A stretch of DNA of 64,000 nt from an uncultured Pseudomonadota bacterium (lineage in GTDB: Bacteria > Pseudomonadota > Gammaproteobacteria > Burkholderiales > SG8-39). Position 1 is the stretch's first letter. Each line of letters opens with the position of its first letter. Location: positions 1 through 64,000 of the forward strand of contig CAILKO010000066.1 in NCBI GenBank assembly GCA_903834835.1, read 5' to 3'. Under the pieces are notes generated by a model that saw only the letters and a program-made list of their open reading frames with translations, had not been told where the DNA came from and did not search any database. Positions 10,070-19,230 of this stretch are shown here, piece by piece. The position numbers and the translations under genes are program-made.

Positions 10070-11883
10070 CGGCGCCCCGCGGGCGCGTCCTCCAGATCGA
10101 TGTACAACCACTCCGCATGCAGCACGGGGTGTTTCCGATAACCGACGACCCTCGGCTGCAGCAGTACGTTGCGGTAACGGCTGTCGCCGAGTATCCAGGC
10201 CGTGTCGACTTCGAGCAACCGGGTCATCTCCCGGTACAGGCGGTCGCGTTCCTTGCCGTCCGGCAACAGACGCGCACGCTCGTAGCGCCGGTCGAAAGCT
10301 TCGGATCGATAGCAGGAGTAATTGGTCTGCCCGGTATTAGGACCGTACAAGAGCTGCATGAAGTTGTCGCCGTCCGGGTAGTCAGCGATCCACGCCGAGC
10401 CGCGCATCATGAGGCGGCACTGGTTCGCAAGCTTGATGAGTTCCGGAAAGCGGTCCTTGTGCACTGCCATGCGAATGCCGATGGAATCGAGCGAGCGCTT
10501 GAACAGTTCGTCGAACTGCCGGTCGCGCTCGGTCGGCGTCGAGGAGTAGCGGATGACCAGCGGCGAACCGTCCGGCAGGCTGCGGTAGCCATCCTCACCC
10601 CGACGATAGCCATAGCGATCGAGCAGCGCGTTCGCGGCCGAAGGGTCGTAAGGGATGCTGCTCCGGTAGGCCGGATCGTGTCCCGCGACGCCCGGCGGCA
10701 CCGGGAAATGCGCGCGCACCGCCTGGCCGTTGCGGATGATGCGGATCTGATCCTCTACCTTGTAGGCCATTGCGATCGCGCGGCGCAGGGCGATCTTTTC
10801 CCGGCTGTAGCCGCCGACCGGATTCGGTTCGTTCCCGATCCGTTCCGAAACGTTGAAGAAGGTGTAGGTGATCTCCGGGTCGACGCTGCGATCGAGCCTG
10901 AATCGGCCGGCATACTCGGGCCGCAAGGACCCGTCTTCGCGCATGAAGGTCGGCGCGAGTTCGGAGAGCTGGTACTCGATATCGGTCTCGCCGCGCAGGA
11001 ACGCGAGCCATCGGCTCTGCGCTTCGTCCATCACGCTCACTTCGACACGCCCGATACGCGGGAGCATGCGGCCCTGCATGCTTGCCGCAATCTTTCGGCT
11101 CACCGGGTCATTCCCCGGATCGGCGTTCCACGGCAGCTGCCGGAAATCCGGATTCGCATCGAGCACCATTTTCGAGGAGCGGATATAGCGTGTGAGCATG
11201 TAGGGACCCGTGCCTACCGGATGCGCCATGCTCTCCTCGCCATAGAACTCGATCGCTTCGCGGGCCACCGCGCCTGCGAGCGGAAAAGCCAGCAGATGCG
11301 GAAAATTCGGGTCCGGCTCACGCAGCCTGATTCTCAGCGTATACCGATCCGGGACCTGCAGCCCGGGAATCGGCGCGTCGTAGTCGAACCGTCCATCCTG
11401 CTTAGCGCGCTCTGCCAGCGCGTCGAGACCTGCGATCTTTCCTTCGAACAGGAAGACGTAGGGCGAGCGGTTACGGGGATCCAGAAAGCGCCGGATGGAA
11501 TAGTCGAAATCCCGCGCAACCAGCTCTCTGCGCCGCCCCTTGAAAGCCGGATCGGATGCGAAGTAGATGCCGGGCCGAATGCGCAGCGTATAGACCCGGC
11601 CGCCTTCGGAGACCTCCGGCAGCGTGCGCGCCAAATTGGGTACGACGCGAGCGGGACGCGCGAGATAATCATAGGTCAGCAGCGGGTCGAAGATCGCTTC
11701 GATGATGGTTCCGGAGTAGTAATCGGACACCTTGACCGGGTCGAAACCGGTTTCAGCCGCCTGAAAGGTGACCCGCAGCACCTTCTGGGGATCGGCAGCC
11801 GGGCACTGCGCCACCAGCGCAAAAAAGCAGGCGATCGCCGAGGACACGGCAAACCGGAGCTTTCGCCATCGAGCGCGGTTCAT
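10066..11883 (-). CDS. Periplasmic peptide-binding protein (SBP_bac_5), system 2
   Basis: This 605-residue receptor of the SBP_bac_5 family is the first gene of transporter 2. It has a signal peptide (LRFAVSSAIACFFALVAQCPAA) and the usual family opening KVLRVTFQAAETGFDPVKVSD. The track ORF extends to 12234, across the fabI promoter and 5' end. The signal peptide places the real start at the ATG at 11883, though no strong Shine-Dalgarno sequence precedes it. It is divergent from fabI with 81 bases between the starts. The ligand is likely a peptide or related amine compound; this cannot be read from sequence. Confidence 0.9.
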   Translation of the reverse strand: MNRARWRKLRFAVSSAIACFFALVAQCPAADPQKVLRVTFQAAETGFDPVKVSDYYSGTIIEAIFDPLLTYDYLARPARVVPNLARTLPEVSEGGRVYTLRIRPGIYFASDPAFKGRRRELVARDFDYSIRRFLDPRNRSPYVFLFEGKIAGLDALAERAKQDGRFDYDAPIPGLQVPDRYTLRIRLREPDPNFPHLLAFPLAGAVAREAIEFYGEESMAHPVGTGPYMLTRYIRSSKMVLDANPDFRQLPWNADPGNDPVSRKIAASMQGRMLPRIGRVEVSVMDEAQSRWLAFLRGETDIEYQLSELAPTFMREDGSLRPEYAGRFRLDRSVDPEITYTFFNVSERIGNEPNPVGGYSREKIALRRAIAMAYKVEDQIRIIRNGQAVRAHFPVPPGVAGHDPAYRSSIPYDPSAANALLDRYGYRRGEDGYRSLPDGSPLVIRYSSTPTERDRQFDELFKRSLDSIGIRMAVHKDRFPELIKLANQCRLMMRGSAWIADYPDGDNFMQLLYGPNTGQTNYSCYRSEAFDRRYERARLLPDGKERDRLYREMTRLLEVDTAWILGDSRYRNVLLQPRVVGYRKHPVLHAEWLYIDLEDAPAGRR

Positions 11884-11929
11884 GCTGTCGTACCGGAAAT
11901 GACTCGGGAAGCTCGCATCGCGCGGAAAG

Positions 11930-11935
11930 TATAAT
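11930..11935 (+). promoter_or_regulatory. Consensus -10 element ahead of fabI
   Basis: A perfect TATAAT lies 29 bases upstream of the fabI ATG, followed by GC-rich sequence. No good -35 hexamer is seen 16-18 bases upstream, so the assignment rests on the -10 match and its position. Confidence 0.45.
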
Positions 11936-11964
11936 GCGCGCCTACCCAACCTCCGGACTCCCGC

Positions 11965-12771
11965 ATGGGCTTTCTCGCCGGCAAGAAAATTCTGATCACC
12001 GGACTGCTGAGCAACCGCTCGATCGCGCACGGCATCGCGCGCGCTGCGCATCGCCAGGGCGCCGAACTCGCGTTCAGCTACCAGAACGAGCGCTTCAAGG
12101 ACCGCGTCACCGACATGGCGAAGGAATTCGACACCGATTTCGTCGTGCCCTGCGATGTGAGCTCGGACAGCGAGATCGAGAATCTCGTCGGCGCGCTTCA
12201 GTCGCGCTGGGACGGACTGGACGGGCTTGTGCATGCGATCGCCTACGCACCGCGCGAGGCGATCTCGGGCGAATTTCTGGATGGCCTGTCGCGCGAAGCG
12301 TTCCGCCAGGCGATGGAAGTTTCAACCTACAGTTTCCCCGCGCTCGCCAAGGCCGCACTCCCCATGATGAAGGGCCGCAATGCGGCGCTCCTGACCCTCA
12401 CTTATCTTGGCGCCGATCGCGTGGTGCCGAACTACAACACCATGGGGGTTGCGAAGGCCGGACTCGAGGCATCGATCCGCTACCTCGCGGCCCAGCTCGG
12501 GCCCCAGGGTATCCGCGTGAACGGCGTGTCCGCCGGGCCGATCAAGACGCTGGCGGCAAGCGGCATTGCCGGCTTCGGCAAGATCCTGAAGTATGTCGAG
12601 GAGCAGGCGCCGCTGCGCCGGAATGTCACCACCGAGGATGTCGGAAACGTAGCAGCTTTCCTGCTGTCCGAGCTGGCTGCTGCGGTGACCGGCGAGGTGA
12701 TCTACGTGGATGGCGGCTTCAGCCACGTGGTGGCCGGATTGCCGGGCTCAGGCGGGGAAGCCGCCGCCTGA
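11965..12771 (+). CDS. fabI: Enoyl-[acyl-carrier-protein] reductase (NADH)
   Basis: FabI reduces the enoyl-ACP double bond in the last step of each fatty-acid elongation cycle in the cytoplasm. The 268-residue protein has the divergent SDR nucleotide-binding start GKKILITGLLSNRSIAHGIA. The active-site set is Tyr147 (TYLGA), Tyr157, Met160 and Lys164 within YNTMGVAK, matching the FabI Tyr-x6-Lys signature. Length is typical. It stands alone on the plus strand after a TATAAT box and converges with the ppiD-like gene, 23 bases between stops. It sits beside yej-type genes; from general knowledge this pairing recurs in betaproteobacteria. Confidence 0.97.
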   Translation: MGFLAGKKILITGLLSNRSIAHGIARAAHRQGAELAFSYQNERFKDRVTDMAKEFDTDFVVPCDVSSDSEIENLVGALQSRWDGLDGLVHAIAYAPREAISGEFLDGLSREAFRQAMEVSTYSFPALAKAALPMMKGRNAALLTLTYLGADRVVPNYNTMGVAKAGLEASIRYLAAQLGPQGIRVNGVSAGPIKTLAASGIAGFGKILKYVEEQAPLRRNVTTEDVGNVAAFLLSELAAAVTGEVIYVDGGFSHVVAGLPGSGGEAAA

Positions 12772-12794
12772 ATGAGAACCTGCGAGGCGGGACG

Positions 12795-14699
12795 CTAGCG
12801 CGTCTCGCGCTTCTGCAGGACCTTCTCGTTGATTTTCACATCCGCCTTTGAACGCAGGCTTGCGACAAAGGCCTCGTACTGCGTGGAGCCATAGAGCCCG
12901 GCAACGCGCTGCAGATCGGCATTTGCCTGCTCGGCAGGTTTCGGCTCAGGCGGCGTGACGCGGCTGACGCGATACACCGCATAGCCGTCATTGCCCTTCT
13001 CCAGGCCGAAATACGCCGGCAGCCTGTCCGAGGGCGTTGCCACGACCTTCTTCAGCGCCTCGGTATCCAGCCCCTGCGGGGCCCCGCGCGTAACCTGCCT
13101 GGGCGCCGACCATGCAAGTTCGCCTGCGCCGCCCTTGCGCGTCTGCTCGAGCAGCGCGCCGCCCTTGGCCGCAGCGAGCTTCAACGCCCCCGCCAGGCGG
13201 AGTTTCTTCTCGATGTCCGCGCGTACCTCCTCGTAAGGCCGGGTCTTCGCAGACTGATGTTCCGTTACGCGTGCTGCCACGAGCGTGCTCGGTGCCACTT
13301 CCACGGCGTCCGTATTGCGCTTCGCCTTGATGGAATCGGGTGAAAAGAGTGCCCCGATCAGCTTTGGATTCGCCAGGAGTTTGGGCACCGAAGCCGGATC
13401 GCTTCCGATCCAGTCGGTCGCCTGCACCTTCAGCCCGAACTTCTCGGCGACCGGTCCGAGCCCGCTCGTCTGCTCGTAGACCATGTTGGAAAACGTTTCC
13501 GCCGCTTCGGCGAACTTCTGGGCTGCCTGCTTCTGCCTAAGTTCGGCGAGCAATTCGGCACGGACGTCTTCGAACTTGCGTGCTGACGCAGCGCGAATTC
13601 CGGTCACCCGGATCAGGTGGTAGCCGAATTCCGTCTCGACGATCGCGCTGGTCTCGCCGTCCTTCAGGGAGAAGGCCGCATCCTCGAAGGGCTTGGCCAT
13701 CATGCCCCGCCCGAAAAATCCGAGATCCCCGCCCTTGATTGCAGAACCCGTGTCCTGGGAAACCTTGCGCGCCAGATCCGCGAACGCCGCCGGACTCTTC
13801 TTGAGCTGTGCCGCGACGTCCTCCAGCTTGGCGCGTGCCGCTTTGCGGTCCGCCTCCGGCGCCGTGGGCGACGCCTGGATCAGGATATGGCTCGCACGAC
13901 GCTGTTCGTCGACCTTCATCTGTGCGCCGCGCTGCTCGTATACGGCCCGCAGATCGGCCTCCGTGGGCTGGACCTGTTTCGCGATCTCCTCGCCCGAGAG
14001 CACCAGATACTCCGCCTTGATGCGCTCCGAAGTTCTGAACTGGACTGCGTTCCCGTCGTAATAGGCCTTGAGCTTCGCCTCGTCCAGCGCCACTTCGCCC
14101 ATGAATTGCTGAGCCGGGACCAGCGCCTCCGAAACTTCGTATTTCTGCCCTTCCAGCACGGCCAGACGCTCGGCCACGCTGCGCGGCACGATCGCGGTGG
14201 TCGCGAGGGCGCGCCCGAGCATGCTGACCGCGAGGTCATGACGCATCTGGGATTCGAAAGTCGCGATCGTCATCCCCTGCGCACGCAACAGCGTCTCGTA
14301 GTTCTCATGCGAGAACTTGCCGCCGACCTGGAAGGCGGGGATCGACGCGATCGCCTCGCGCAAGCTGTCATCGCTGATGACGATGTTCGCCTTGGCAATC
14401 GCAGCGGCAACAAGCCTGCGCGCGATCAGACCGTCGAGCAAGGCTCTGCGCGATTCCGGGGTATCCAGGAATGAAGGATCGAAGTTGCGCCCGAACATGC
14501 CGCGCATGCGCTCCTGCTGCTGCTTCCATTCCTCTCCGAATTCGCGCTCGCTGATGGGCATGCCATCAACCTTCGCGACCTCGTCTGCGCCGCCTGTCCC
14601 GCGCGTATAGGACTCCAGACCGAAGAACGCGAACGGAACGACGACCAGGGCCAGCATGAGCTGTATCAGGCGCTTGCGTTTCTGTATGAAGTCGTACAT
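12795..14699 (-). CDS. ppiD: PpiD-like periplasmic foldase, SurA_N plus parvulin domain
   Basis: This 634-residue protein is a membrane-anchored periplasmic chaperone that helps outer-membrane and secreted proteins as they leave the Sec channel. It begins with cytoplasmic [13 protein letters not shown] and one membrane helix ([18 protein letters not shown]). A SurA_N chaperone domain follows, then a parvulin domain around residues 275-375 ([31 protein letters not shown]) and a second helical part. E. coli PpiD has 623 residues and the same order. The start is the ATG at 14699; the track extension to 14765 adds no family sequence. A palindrome (14844-14863) lies about 145 bases upstream. PpiD commonly neighbours hupB, but here about 11 kb of other genes intervene. 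Confidence 0.93.
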   Translation of the reverse strand: MYDFIQKRKRLIQLMLALVVVPFAFFGLESYTRGTGGADEVAKVDGMPISEREFGEEWKQQQERMRGMFGRNFDPSFLDTPESRRALLDGLIARRLVAAAIAKANIVISDDSLREAIASIPAFQVGGKFSHENYETLLRAQGMTIATFESQMRHDLAVSMLGRALATTAIVPRSVAERLAVLEGQKYEVSEALVPAQQFMGEVALDEAKLKAYYDGNAVQFRTSERIKAEYLVLSGEEIAKQVQPTEADLRAVYEQRGAQMKVDEQRRASHILIQASPTAPEADRKAARAKLEDVAAQLKKSPAAFADLARKVSQDTGSAIKGGDLGFFGRGMMAKPFEDAAFSLKDGETSAIVETEFGYHLIRVTGIRAASARKFEDVRAELLAELRQKQAAQKFAEAAETFSNMVYEQTSGLGPVAEKFGLKVQATDWIGSDPASVPKLLANPKLIGALFSPDSIKAKRNTDAVEVAPSTLVAARVTEHQSAKTRPYEEVRADIEKKLRLAGALKLAAAKGGALLEQTRKGGAGELAWSAPRQVTRGAPQGLDTEALKKVVATPSDRLPAYFGLEKGNDGYAVYRVSRVTPPEPKPAEQANADLQRVAGLYGSTQYEAFVASLRSKADVKINEKVLQKRETR

Positions 14700-14842
14700 C
14701 TCGATCGTCTGGGGCGTTTCAGAGGGGGCGAATTGTAACCGCGTCGGGGCGGCCCACCCTCCCATGTCCAGGTAGGATCCGGTCCAGCGCAGTCACCCGC
14801 AATCCGCGTCGTGAGCAGCCTTTCAAGGCCCGGCAAGCATAG

Positions 14843-14863
14843 CTAGTAACGTTTTTGTTACTA
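14843..14863 (-). promoter_or_regulatory. Palindromic operator candidate, copy 1 (upstream of ppiD)
   Basis: The sequence TAGTAAC-GTTTTT-GTTACTA (14844-14863) is a perfect inverted repeat with 7-base arms. It sits directly after the stop codon of the amidohydrolase gene and upstream of ppiD. Read toward ppiD, the left arm overlaps a -10-like ATAAATAGT. The same palindrome occurs at 36904 and 57269. It lacks the GC-rich stem expected of an intrinsic terminator. Confidence 0.55.
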
Positions 14864-14864
14864 T

Positions 14865-16340
14865 TTATGCTTCCTTGGCCGGAATTTCCTCTTCCTTTGC
14901 ACTCATCAGAGCCGCCACCGCGTCCCCCACCACCGCCCCCTTGAAGAAATCCGGATTCATGCCCGCATGGAGCATGGCGACATTGGCGAACGTGAATTCC
15001 TGGAACTGCGCCTCATCGAGCAAGCCGTGATCCACAAGCTCCCAGGCCTCCTCCAGCACCTGCTCCATATCGGCCACATCCCAGTGACCGATGTCGGAGC
15101 TGAACATCGCCTTGAGGCGGCTGCCATAGGGGTTGAGACGGCTGTCGAAGCCTACCGAAACCAGCGGGTCGTCTGCCTCGCAGCCGAAGAAGAACGGCGC
15201 CTGAAACAGGCGCGCAAGGTCCTCCGACGAGCGGATACCGAGGTTGTCCAGCTCGTGACCGATGCTGTCATCTTCGCGCCAATGCATGCCCACCGGAAAG
15301 AATGTCGGATCGGAAGGATCCGGCCGGAAGCGCGCGAGTTCGCCTGCATACTGGTCGTACAGCGCCAGGAACTCGCGTTCGTCGAGGTGGCGCGGGTCGT
15401 AGTTGCCGATCTGGGACGGGTTGCGCTTGCTGCAATGACTCTGCAGCCCGGCGTACATCTCGCTCGCCCAGGCCACCCCGCCTTCGAGGAAGGCAAAGTT
15501 GAGACCCGGGAAGCGCTGGGTCACGCCCCCGAGCAGCAGCGCCTTCGCGAAGGCCTCGCCCGCTGCGGCAAAGCTGCCGACGTGGTTATGGATGTAGTGT
15601 GTGGTCGCCACCCGGCTGCCGTAGCCCGTTCCCGGGGCGTGCGCAGTGACCGCAACCCCGAGCGCCTTGCAGCGCGCCCAGACCGGGTCGTAGTCAAACG
15701 GTCCATCCATGCAGAGCGGGTCCATCCACGAGGCATAGCGGGCGAGTTCCGGCGCGCGCGCCGCGACCTCGGGAATCGGCCGGCGCACGTTGCTGTTCAC
15801 GAACACGGCCTTGTAGCCGAGCGTCCCCACCGCGTAGTCGAGTTCGTCGAGCGCCTCCTGCGGCGTGTTCGACGGGATGGTCGCCACCGGAGTCATGCGC
15901 GCGGCGTGCTCCGCATAGAGATCCGCATTCATCAGGTTCAGCGCCCTGCAGGCACCCCGCCGCAACTCTTCATCCTCCTCGCGCACATGCACCAGCGCGA
16001 TGGTCGGGTAGACGATCGAGAAATCCAGCCCGAAATCATCCATGCGCTCGCGGAACAGACGCGGCAGCATGGCCGTTGCCCGGTCGCGCGTATTGCGCGT
16101 CGGCAGGGACCAGGCGGTGGGCCTGGCCACGCGCTGGCGAAGGCGCTCTTCCGGACTCAGCCCATACCAGCCGCCCGCCTTCTGGCGCGCAAGATAACGT
16201 TCTACCAGTTTCGGCCCTCCCGCCTGCTTCAGGTAGTCGAAATAAATCGGCCCGCACTCGATCATGTGCGCATCTGCATCGATCACGGGATGCTTGAGAC
16301 GCGCGCGGATAGCCGCGGATGCGGTCGTGCGCTGGGTCAT
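14865..16340 (-). CDS. Amidohydrolase family protein (Amidohydro_2), paralogue 1
   Basis: This 491-residue protein belongs to the amidohydrolase superfamily, ACMSD/resorcylate-decarboxylase branch, whose members hydrolyse or decarboxylate organic acids at a metal centre. The N-terminal metal motif is VIDADAHMIE, with later conserved blocks DRATAMLPRLFRERMDDFG, NTPQEALDELDYA and SSDIGHWDV. The start ATG at 16340 has GGAG about 8 bases upstream; the track start at 16400 is too far upstream. It is third in the minus-strand operon crotonase, Bug receptor, amidohydrolase, so it probably acts on the same imported acid. It is clearly paralogous to the gene at 42070. The substrate is unknown. Confidence 0.85.
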   Translation of the reverse strand: MTQRTTASAAIRARLKHPVIDADAHMIECGPIYFDYLKQAGGPKLVERYLARQKAGGWYGLSPEERLRQRVARPTAWSLPTRNTRDRATAMLPRLFRERMDDFGLDFSIVYPTIALVHVREEDEELRRGACRALNLMNADLYAEHAARMTPVATIPSNTPQEALDELDYAVGTLGYKAVFVNSNVRRPIPEVAARAPELARYASWMDPLCMDGPFDYDPVWARCKALGVAVTAHAPGTGYGSRVATTHYIHNHVGSFAAAGEAFAKALLLGGVTQRFPGLNFAFLEGGVAWASEMYAGLQSHCSKRNPSQIGNYDPRHLDEREFLALYDQYAGELARFRPDPSDPTFFPVGMHWREDDSIGHELDNLGIRSSEDLARLFQAPFFFGCEADDPLVSVGFDSRLNPYGSRLKAMFSSDIGHWDVADMEQVLEEAWELVDHGLLDEAQFQEFTFANVAMLHAGMNPDFFKGAVVGDAVAALMSAKEEEIPAKEA

Positions 16341-16406
16341 GGAGTGGCTCCGTACAGGTTGAAGACAGGGCGTACCGGGCTCCCTCGAGCCCGGCAGCAA
16401 GCAGCG

Positions 16407-17381
16407 CTACTGGCCTTCAGGTTTGATTCCGGCGACCTTCATCGCGCGGGCAAACCGGGTGCCCTGCGACTTGATCGCTTCGGCGAACTGATCGGGAGAG
16501 CGATACAGCGCCTCCATCCCCTGCGTGCTCATCCGCGTCGCGAACTCCGCGCTCTGCGCCGCCTTGCCGAACGCGGCTGCAAGCTTGTCGATCGCAGGGC
16601 GCGGTGTGCGGGCCGGTGCAACGATACCCATATCGCCGGAAAAATCGATCTCGGGCGCGCCGAAGTCGCCCATCGACGGTACATCCGGCGTCAGTCGCGA
16701 GCGATCCTTCGTGCTGGCAGCCAGAACCCTCACCTTGCCGTCCTTCGTATGCGGCTGGAAATGCAAAAAGCCACCGATCCCGACAGGCGGTTCGCCGCCA
16801 AGGAAGGCCGTTAGCGCCTGGGACATGCCCTTGAAGGGCACGTGCAGCACTTCGATGCCGGCGGCTGCCTTGAAGCTGTCCATGAACAGATGGTGCAGCG
16901 TTCCGGTGCCGGCAGAGGCATAGCTGAGTGTGCCGGGCTTCGCCTTGGCGAGTGCAACGAATTCCTGGATGTTCTTTGCCGGGACCTTGTCGGTCACCGC
17001 GATATACAGGGTGGATGTCGCGAGCATCGCCACCGGCACGAGATCGTTCACCGGATCGTAGACGCCCGGGCGCATGGCCGGGACGATGGCCCACTGGGCG
17101 GCGTCCGCGAGCACCACGGTGTAGCCGTCCGCGGGCGACTGGAGCAGACGCTGGATGGCAAGCAGGCCCCCTGCCCCGGAAACATTCTCGACCACGACCT
17201 GCTGGCCGAGCGCCTGCGTGGCCATGGGCGCGACGGTACGTGCCACGAAGTCCGGCACGCCTCCGGGGTACGGAACGATCAGCCGTACCGGTTTGGACGG
17301 GAAATCCTGTGCCGATGCCGCACCCAGGGCGCAGGCCATCAGCATGCCGGCGAACAGCCGGCCTTTCACAATGTGCTTCAT
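16407..17381 (-). CDS. Bug-family tricarboxylate-type solute receptor
   Basis: This 324-residue periplasmic binding protein belongs to the Bug (TctC) family, which bind organic acids and are strongly expanded in Burkholderiales-type bacteria. It has a signal peptide (LFAGMLMACALGAASA) and the family signatures FPSKPVRLIVPYPGG and LSYASAGTGTLHHL. A strong GGAGGAGG precedes the ATG. No TctA/TctB membrane subunits are present in the window, so it either uses a shared transporter or acts as a sensor receptor, as is common for orphan Bug proteins. It lies between the crotonase and amidohydrolase genes of one operon. Confidence 0.92.
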   Translation of the reverse strand: MKHIVKGRLFAGMLMACALGAASAQDFPSKPVRLIVPYPGGVPDFVARTVAPMATQALGQQVVVENVSGAGGLLAIQRLLQSPADGYTVVLADAAQWAIVPAMRPGVYDPVNDLVPVAMLATSTLYIAVTDKVPAKNIQEFVALAKAKPGTLSYASAGTGTLHHLFMDSFKAAAGIEVLHVPFKGMSQALTAFLGGEPPVGIGGFLHFQPHTKDGKVRVLAASTKDRSRLTPDVPSMGDFGAPEIDFSGDMGIVAPARTPRPAIDKLAAAFGKAAQSAEFATRMSTQGMEALYRSPDQFAEAIKSQGTRFARAMKVAGIKPEGQ

Positions 17382-17415
17382 CTTTGCCTCCTCCAGAGTT
17401 GTCGGCGCGGACAGC

Positions 17416-18297
17416 TTACTTCCTGCGCGCCGCCGTGCGTGGCTTCGTCTTCTTCACCGTTTTCGCCCGTGCGCCCTTGAGACGGAACGGGCCGTGCGCC
17501 GGCTTGAAGCTCTTCTCGTCAAGGAACTGTCTGATGCCGGAATTGTAGGAATCTTCCGTGTCTCCCACGCCGACCACGAGGTACTGCGCCATCAGGTAGG
17601 AATAGGCATCCGGCACGCTCATGCTGCGCACATGCCGCACCGCATGCTTGGTCGCGCGAAGCGCGTTCGGGCTCTTCAGCATGAGCTTCTGCGCGAGTTC
17701 GCGCACCGTCTTGCGCAGACTGGCGGCGGGCACCGCCTTGTTGATGAGACCGATGCGCTCCGCCTCCACGCCGTCGAAAACCTCGCCCATGCAGGCGTGG
17801 TAGAGCGCGTGACGCGGCAGCACGGTGTCGGCAAAGATCTTCGCCACCAGTCCGCCCGGGATGATTCCCCAGTTGACCTCCGAAAGCGCGAATTTCGCAT
17901 TGCGCGCCGCAATCGCGAAGTCGCAGCCGATCATCTGCGTGAACCCGCCTCCCACGCAGTAACCCTCCACCATCGCAATCGTCGGCTTCGGATACTCGGA
18001 CAGACGCTCCCAGCGCCAGCGATGCCCGGCCTCGGAGGACTTGCGCTGCGCCTCGGGATTGCCCTCCTGCTCGCGGAAGAATTCCTTAAGATCCATGCCG
18101 GCGCTGAAGTGCCCGCCCTTGCCGCCGATCACCACCACCTTCACCTCGGGGTCCGTCGACATGCGTCCCAGCAGCTCATCCATCTCGAAATGCAGCTTGG
18201 GGTTCATCGCGTTGCGCTTGGCCGGACGGTTGAGCAGCGTCCAGGCGATGCCGTTCTCGAGCGTGACTTCCACGGTTTCGTACTGATACTTGGCCAT
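17416..18297 (-). CDS. Enoyl-CoA hydratase/lyase-like crotonase (HCHL type)
   Basis: This 293-residue crotonase-fold protein resembles hydroxycinnamoyl-CoA hydratase-lyase (vanillin synthase) in long stretches: NRPAKRNAMNPKL, AGMDLKEFFRE, YCVGGGFTQ, SEVNWGIIPGGLVAK and FLDEKSFKP. The catalytic glutamate corresponds to Glu140 in SEVNWG. The DLKEFFRE loop has Phe where I recall a substrate-contacting Tyr in the characterised enzyme, so the phenolic substrate may differ. A basic lysine/arginine tail ends the protein. The start is the ATG at 18297; the track start at 18474 lies inside the divergent gene. It is first in its operon with the Bug receptor and amidohydrolase. Role in acid side-chain cleavage is inferred. 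Confidence 0.85.
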   Translation of the reverse strand: MAKYQYETVEVTLENGIAWTLLNRPAKRNAMNPKLHFEMDELLGRMSTDPEVKVVVIGGKGGHFSAGMDLKEFFREQEGNPEAQRKSSEAGHRWRWERLSEYPKPTIAMVEGYCVGGGFTQMIGCDFAIAARNAKFALSEVNWGIIPGGLVAKIFADTVLPRHALYHACMGEVFDGVEAERIGLINKAVPAASLRKTVRELAQKLMLKSPNALRATKHAVRHVRSMSVPDAYSYLMAQYLVVGVGDTEDSYNSGIRQFLDEKSFKPAHGPFRLKGARAKTVKKTKPRTAARRK

Positions 18298-18363
18298 GCA
18301 TATCTCCCTTTCCCTTGTGGTCGGAGGCAAGTTAGCATACGGCCCGGTTTCGATGCAGCGCTG

Positions 18364-18378
18364 ATTCGCAGATCGAAT
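18364..18378. promoter_or_regulatory. Small inverted repeat in the divergent promoter region
   Basis: ATTCG-CAGAT-CGAAT lies in the 124-base space between the divergently transcribed HCHL-like gene and the citryl-CoA lyase-like gene. Its position suits an operator controlling both operons, but 5-base arms can occur by chance and no regulator gene is adjacent. Confidence 0.2.
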
Positions 18379-18421
18379 TGCGCCGCGTCGCATCAACAAC
18401 TCTAGAGAGAGGGAGCCCGCA

Positions 18422-19204
18422 ATGCGCACCGCACCGCTGACCACCGAAATTTCCACACTGGACGAAAAAGGCATCTACGTCCGTGGCAAGAGCCTGGTGG
18501 ATGACATCATCGGAGAAATCTCGTTCACGCAGATGATCTATCTGCACGTCATGGGCAGGATGCCGACCGACGGCGAGCGCAAGATCCTGGACGCTGTTCT
18601 CGTGACGCTCGTCGATCACGGCCTTGTGGCCTCGCTCGGAGCGCGGATGGTCTACCTTGGTGCGCCGGATGCAATCCAGGGTGCGATTGCCACGGGCATA
18701 CTGCAGCTGGGCAGTCAGTTCGGGGGCGTGATGGAACTGGTCGGCGGGCTGCTCGAGGAAATCATCGCAGCCAGCGATCCGGATGCGAAAGCGAAGGAAA
18801 TCGTCGAGCGCTATCGCTCCCAGAAACGCCCGGTCCCCGGTTTCGGACATCCGGATCACCGGCCCGAGGACCCGCGTACCCCGAAACTGCTCGCGGTCGC
18901 CGAAAGCGCCGGCGTTGAAGGCCGGTATATCGCAGCACTCAGAACGCTCGCGAAGGCGGTCGATACGGCCCTCGGCAAGCACATCACGATCAACGCCACC
19001 TCGGGACTCGCCGCCCTGCTGGGCGAGATCGGCATCCCCTGCAAGATCATGCGGGGTTTCGCCGCCATCTCGCGAGCGGCCGGCATCGTCGGCCACATCA
19101 ACGAGGAAATTCAGCGCCCGGCTGCGTTCACCGTTACCCGCATGATCCAGGACGCCGTGGAATTCACCGGCAAGATGCCGCCGTCCAAAACCGCCCAGGC
19201 TTGA
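18422..19204 (+). CDS. Citryl-CoA lyase-like protein (citrate synthase superfamily)
   Basis: This 260-residue protein has the citrate-synthase fold without the large N-terminal part of citrate synthase, as in stand-alone citryl-CoA lyase-like proteins. Visible family blocks are GEISFTQMIYLHVMGRMPT near the start, the active-site-like PGFGHPDHRPEDPRT at about residues 139-153, and ITINATSGLAALLGEIGIP. It probably cleaves or forms a C-C bond in a CoA thioester, by family. A GGGAG precedes the ATG. It leads a plus-strand operon with biotin carrier, biotin carboxylase and carboxyltransferase, spaced 26, 12 and 25 bases, so its product or substrate may feed a carboxylation step. Confidence 0.8.
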   Translation: MRTAPLTTEISTLDEKGIYVRGKSLVDDIIGEISFTQMIYLHVMGRMPTDGERKILDAVLVTLVDHGLVASLGARMVYLGAPDAIQGAIATGILQLGSQFGGVMELVGGLLEEIIAASDPDAKAKEIVERYRSQKRPVPGFGHPDHRPEDPRTPKLLAVAESAGVEGRYIAALRTLAKAVDTALGKHITINATSGLAALLGEIGIPCKIMRGFAAISRAAGIVGHINEEIQRPAAFTVTRMIQDAVEFTGKMPPSKTAQA

Positions 19205-19230
19205 TTTCAGAACCAGAGGATTCCACAGCC

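Noticed and set aside
14844-14863. Palindrome copy 1 read as an intrinsic terminator of the amidohydrolase gene
   Set aside because: The stem is AT-rich, no T-run follows on the minus strand, and the same sequence occurs at two other sites that do not end genes in that way.
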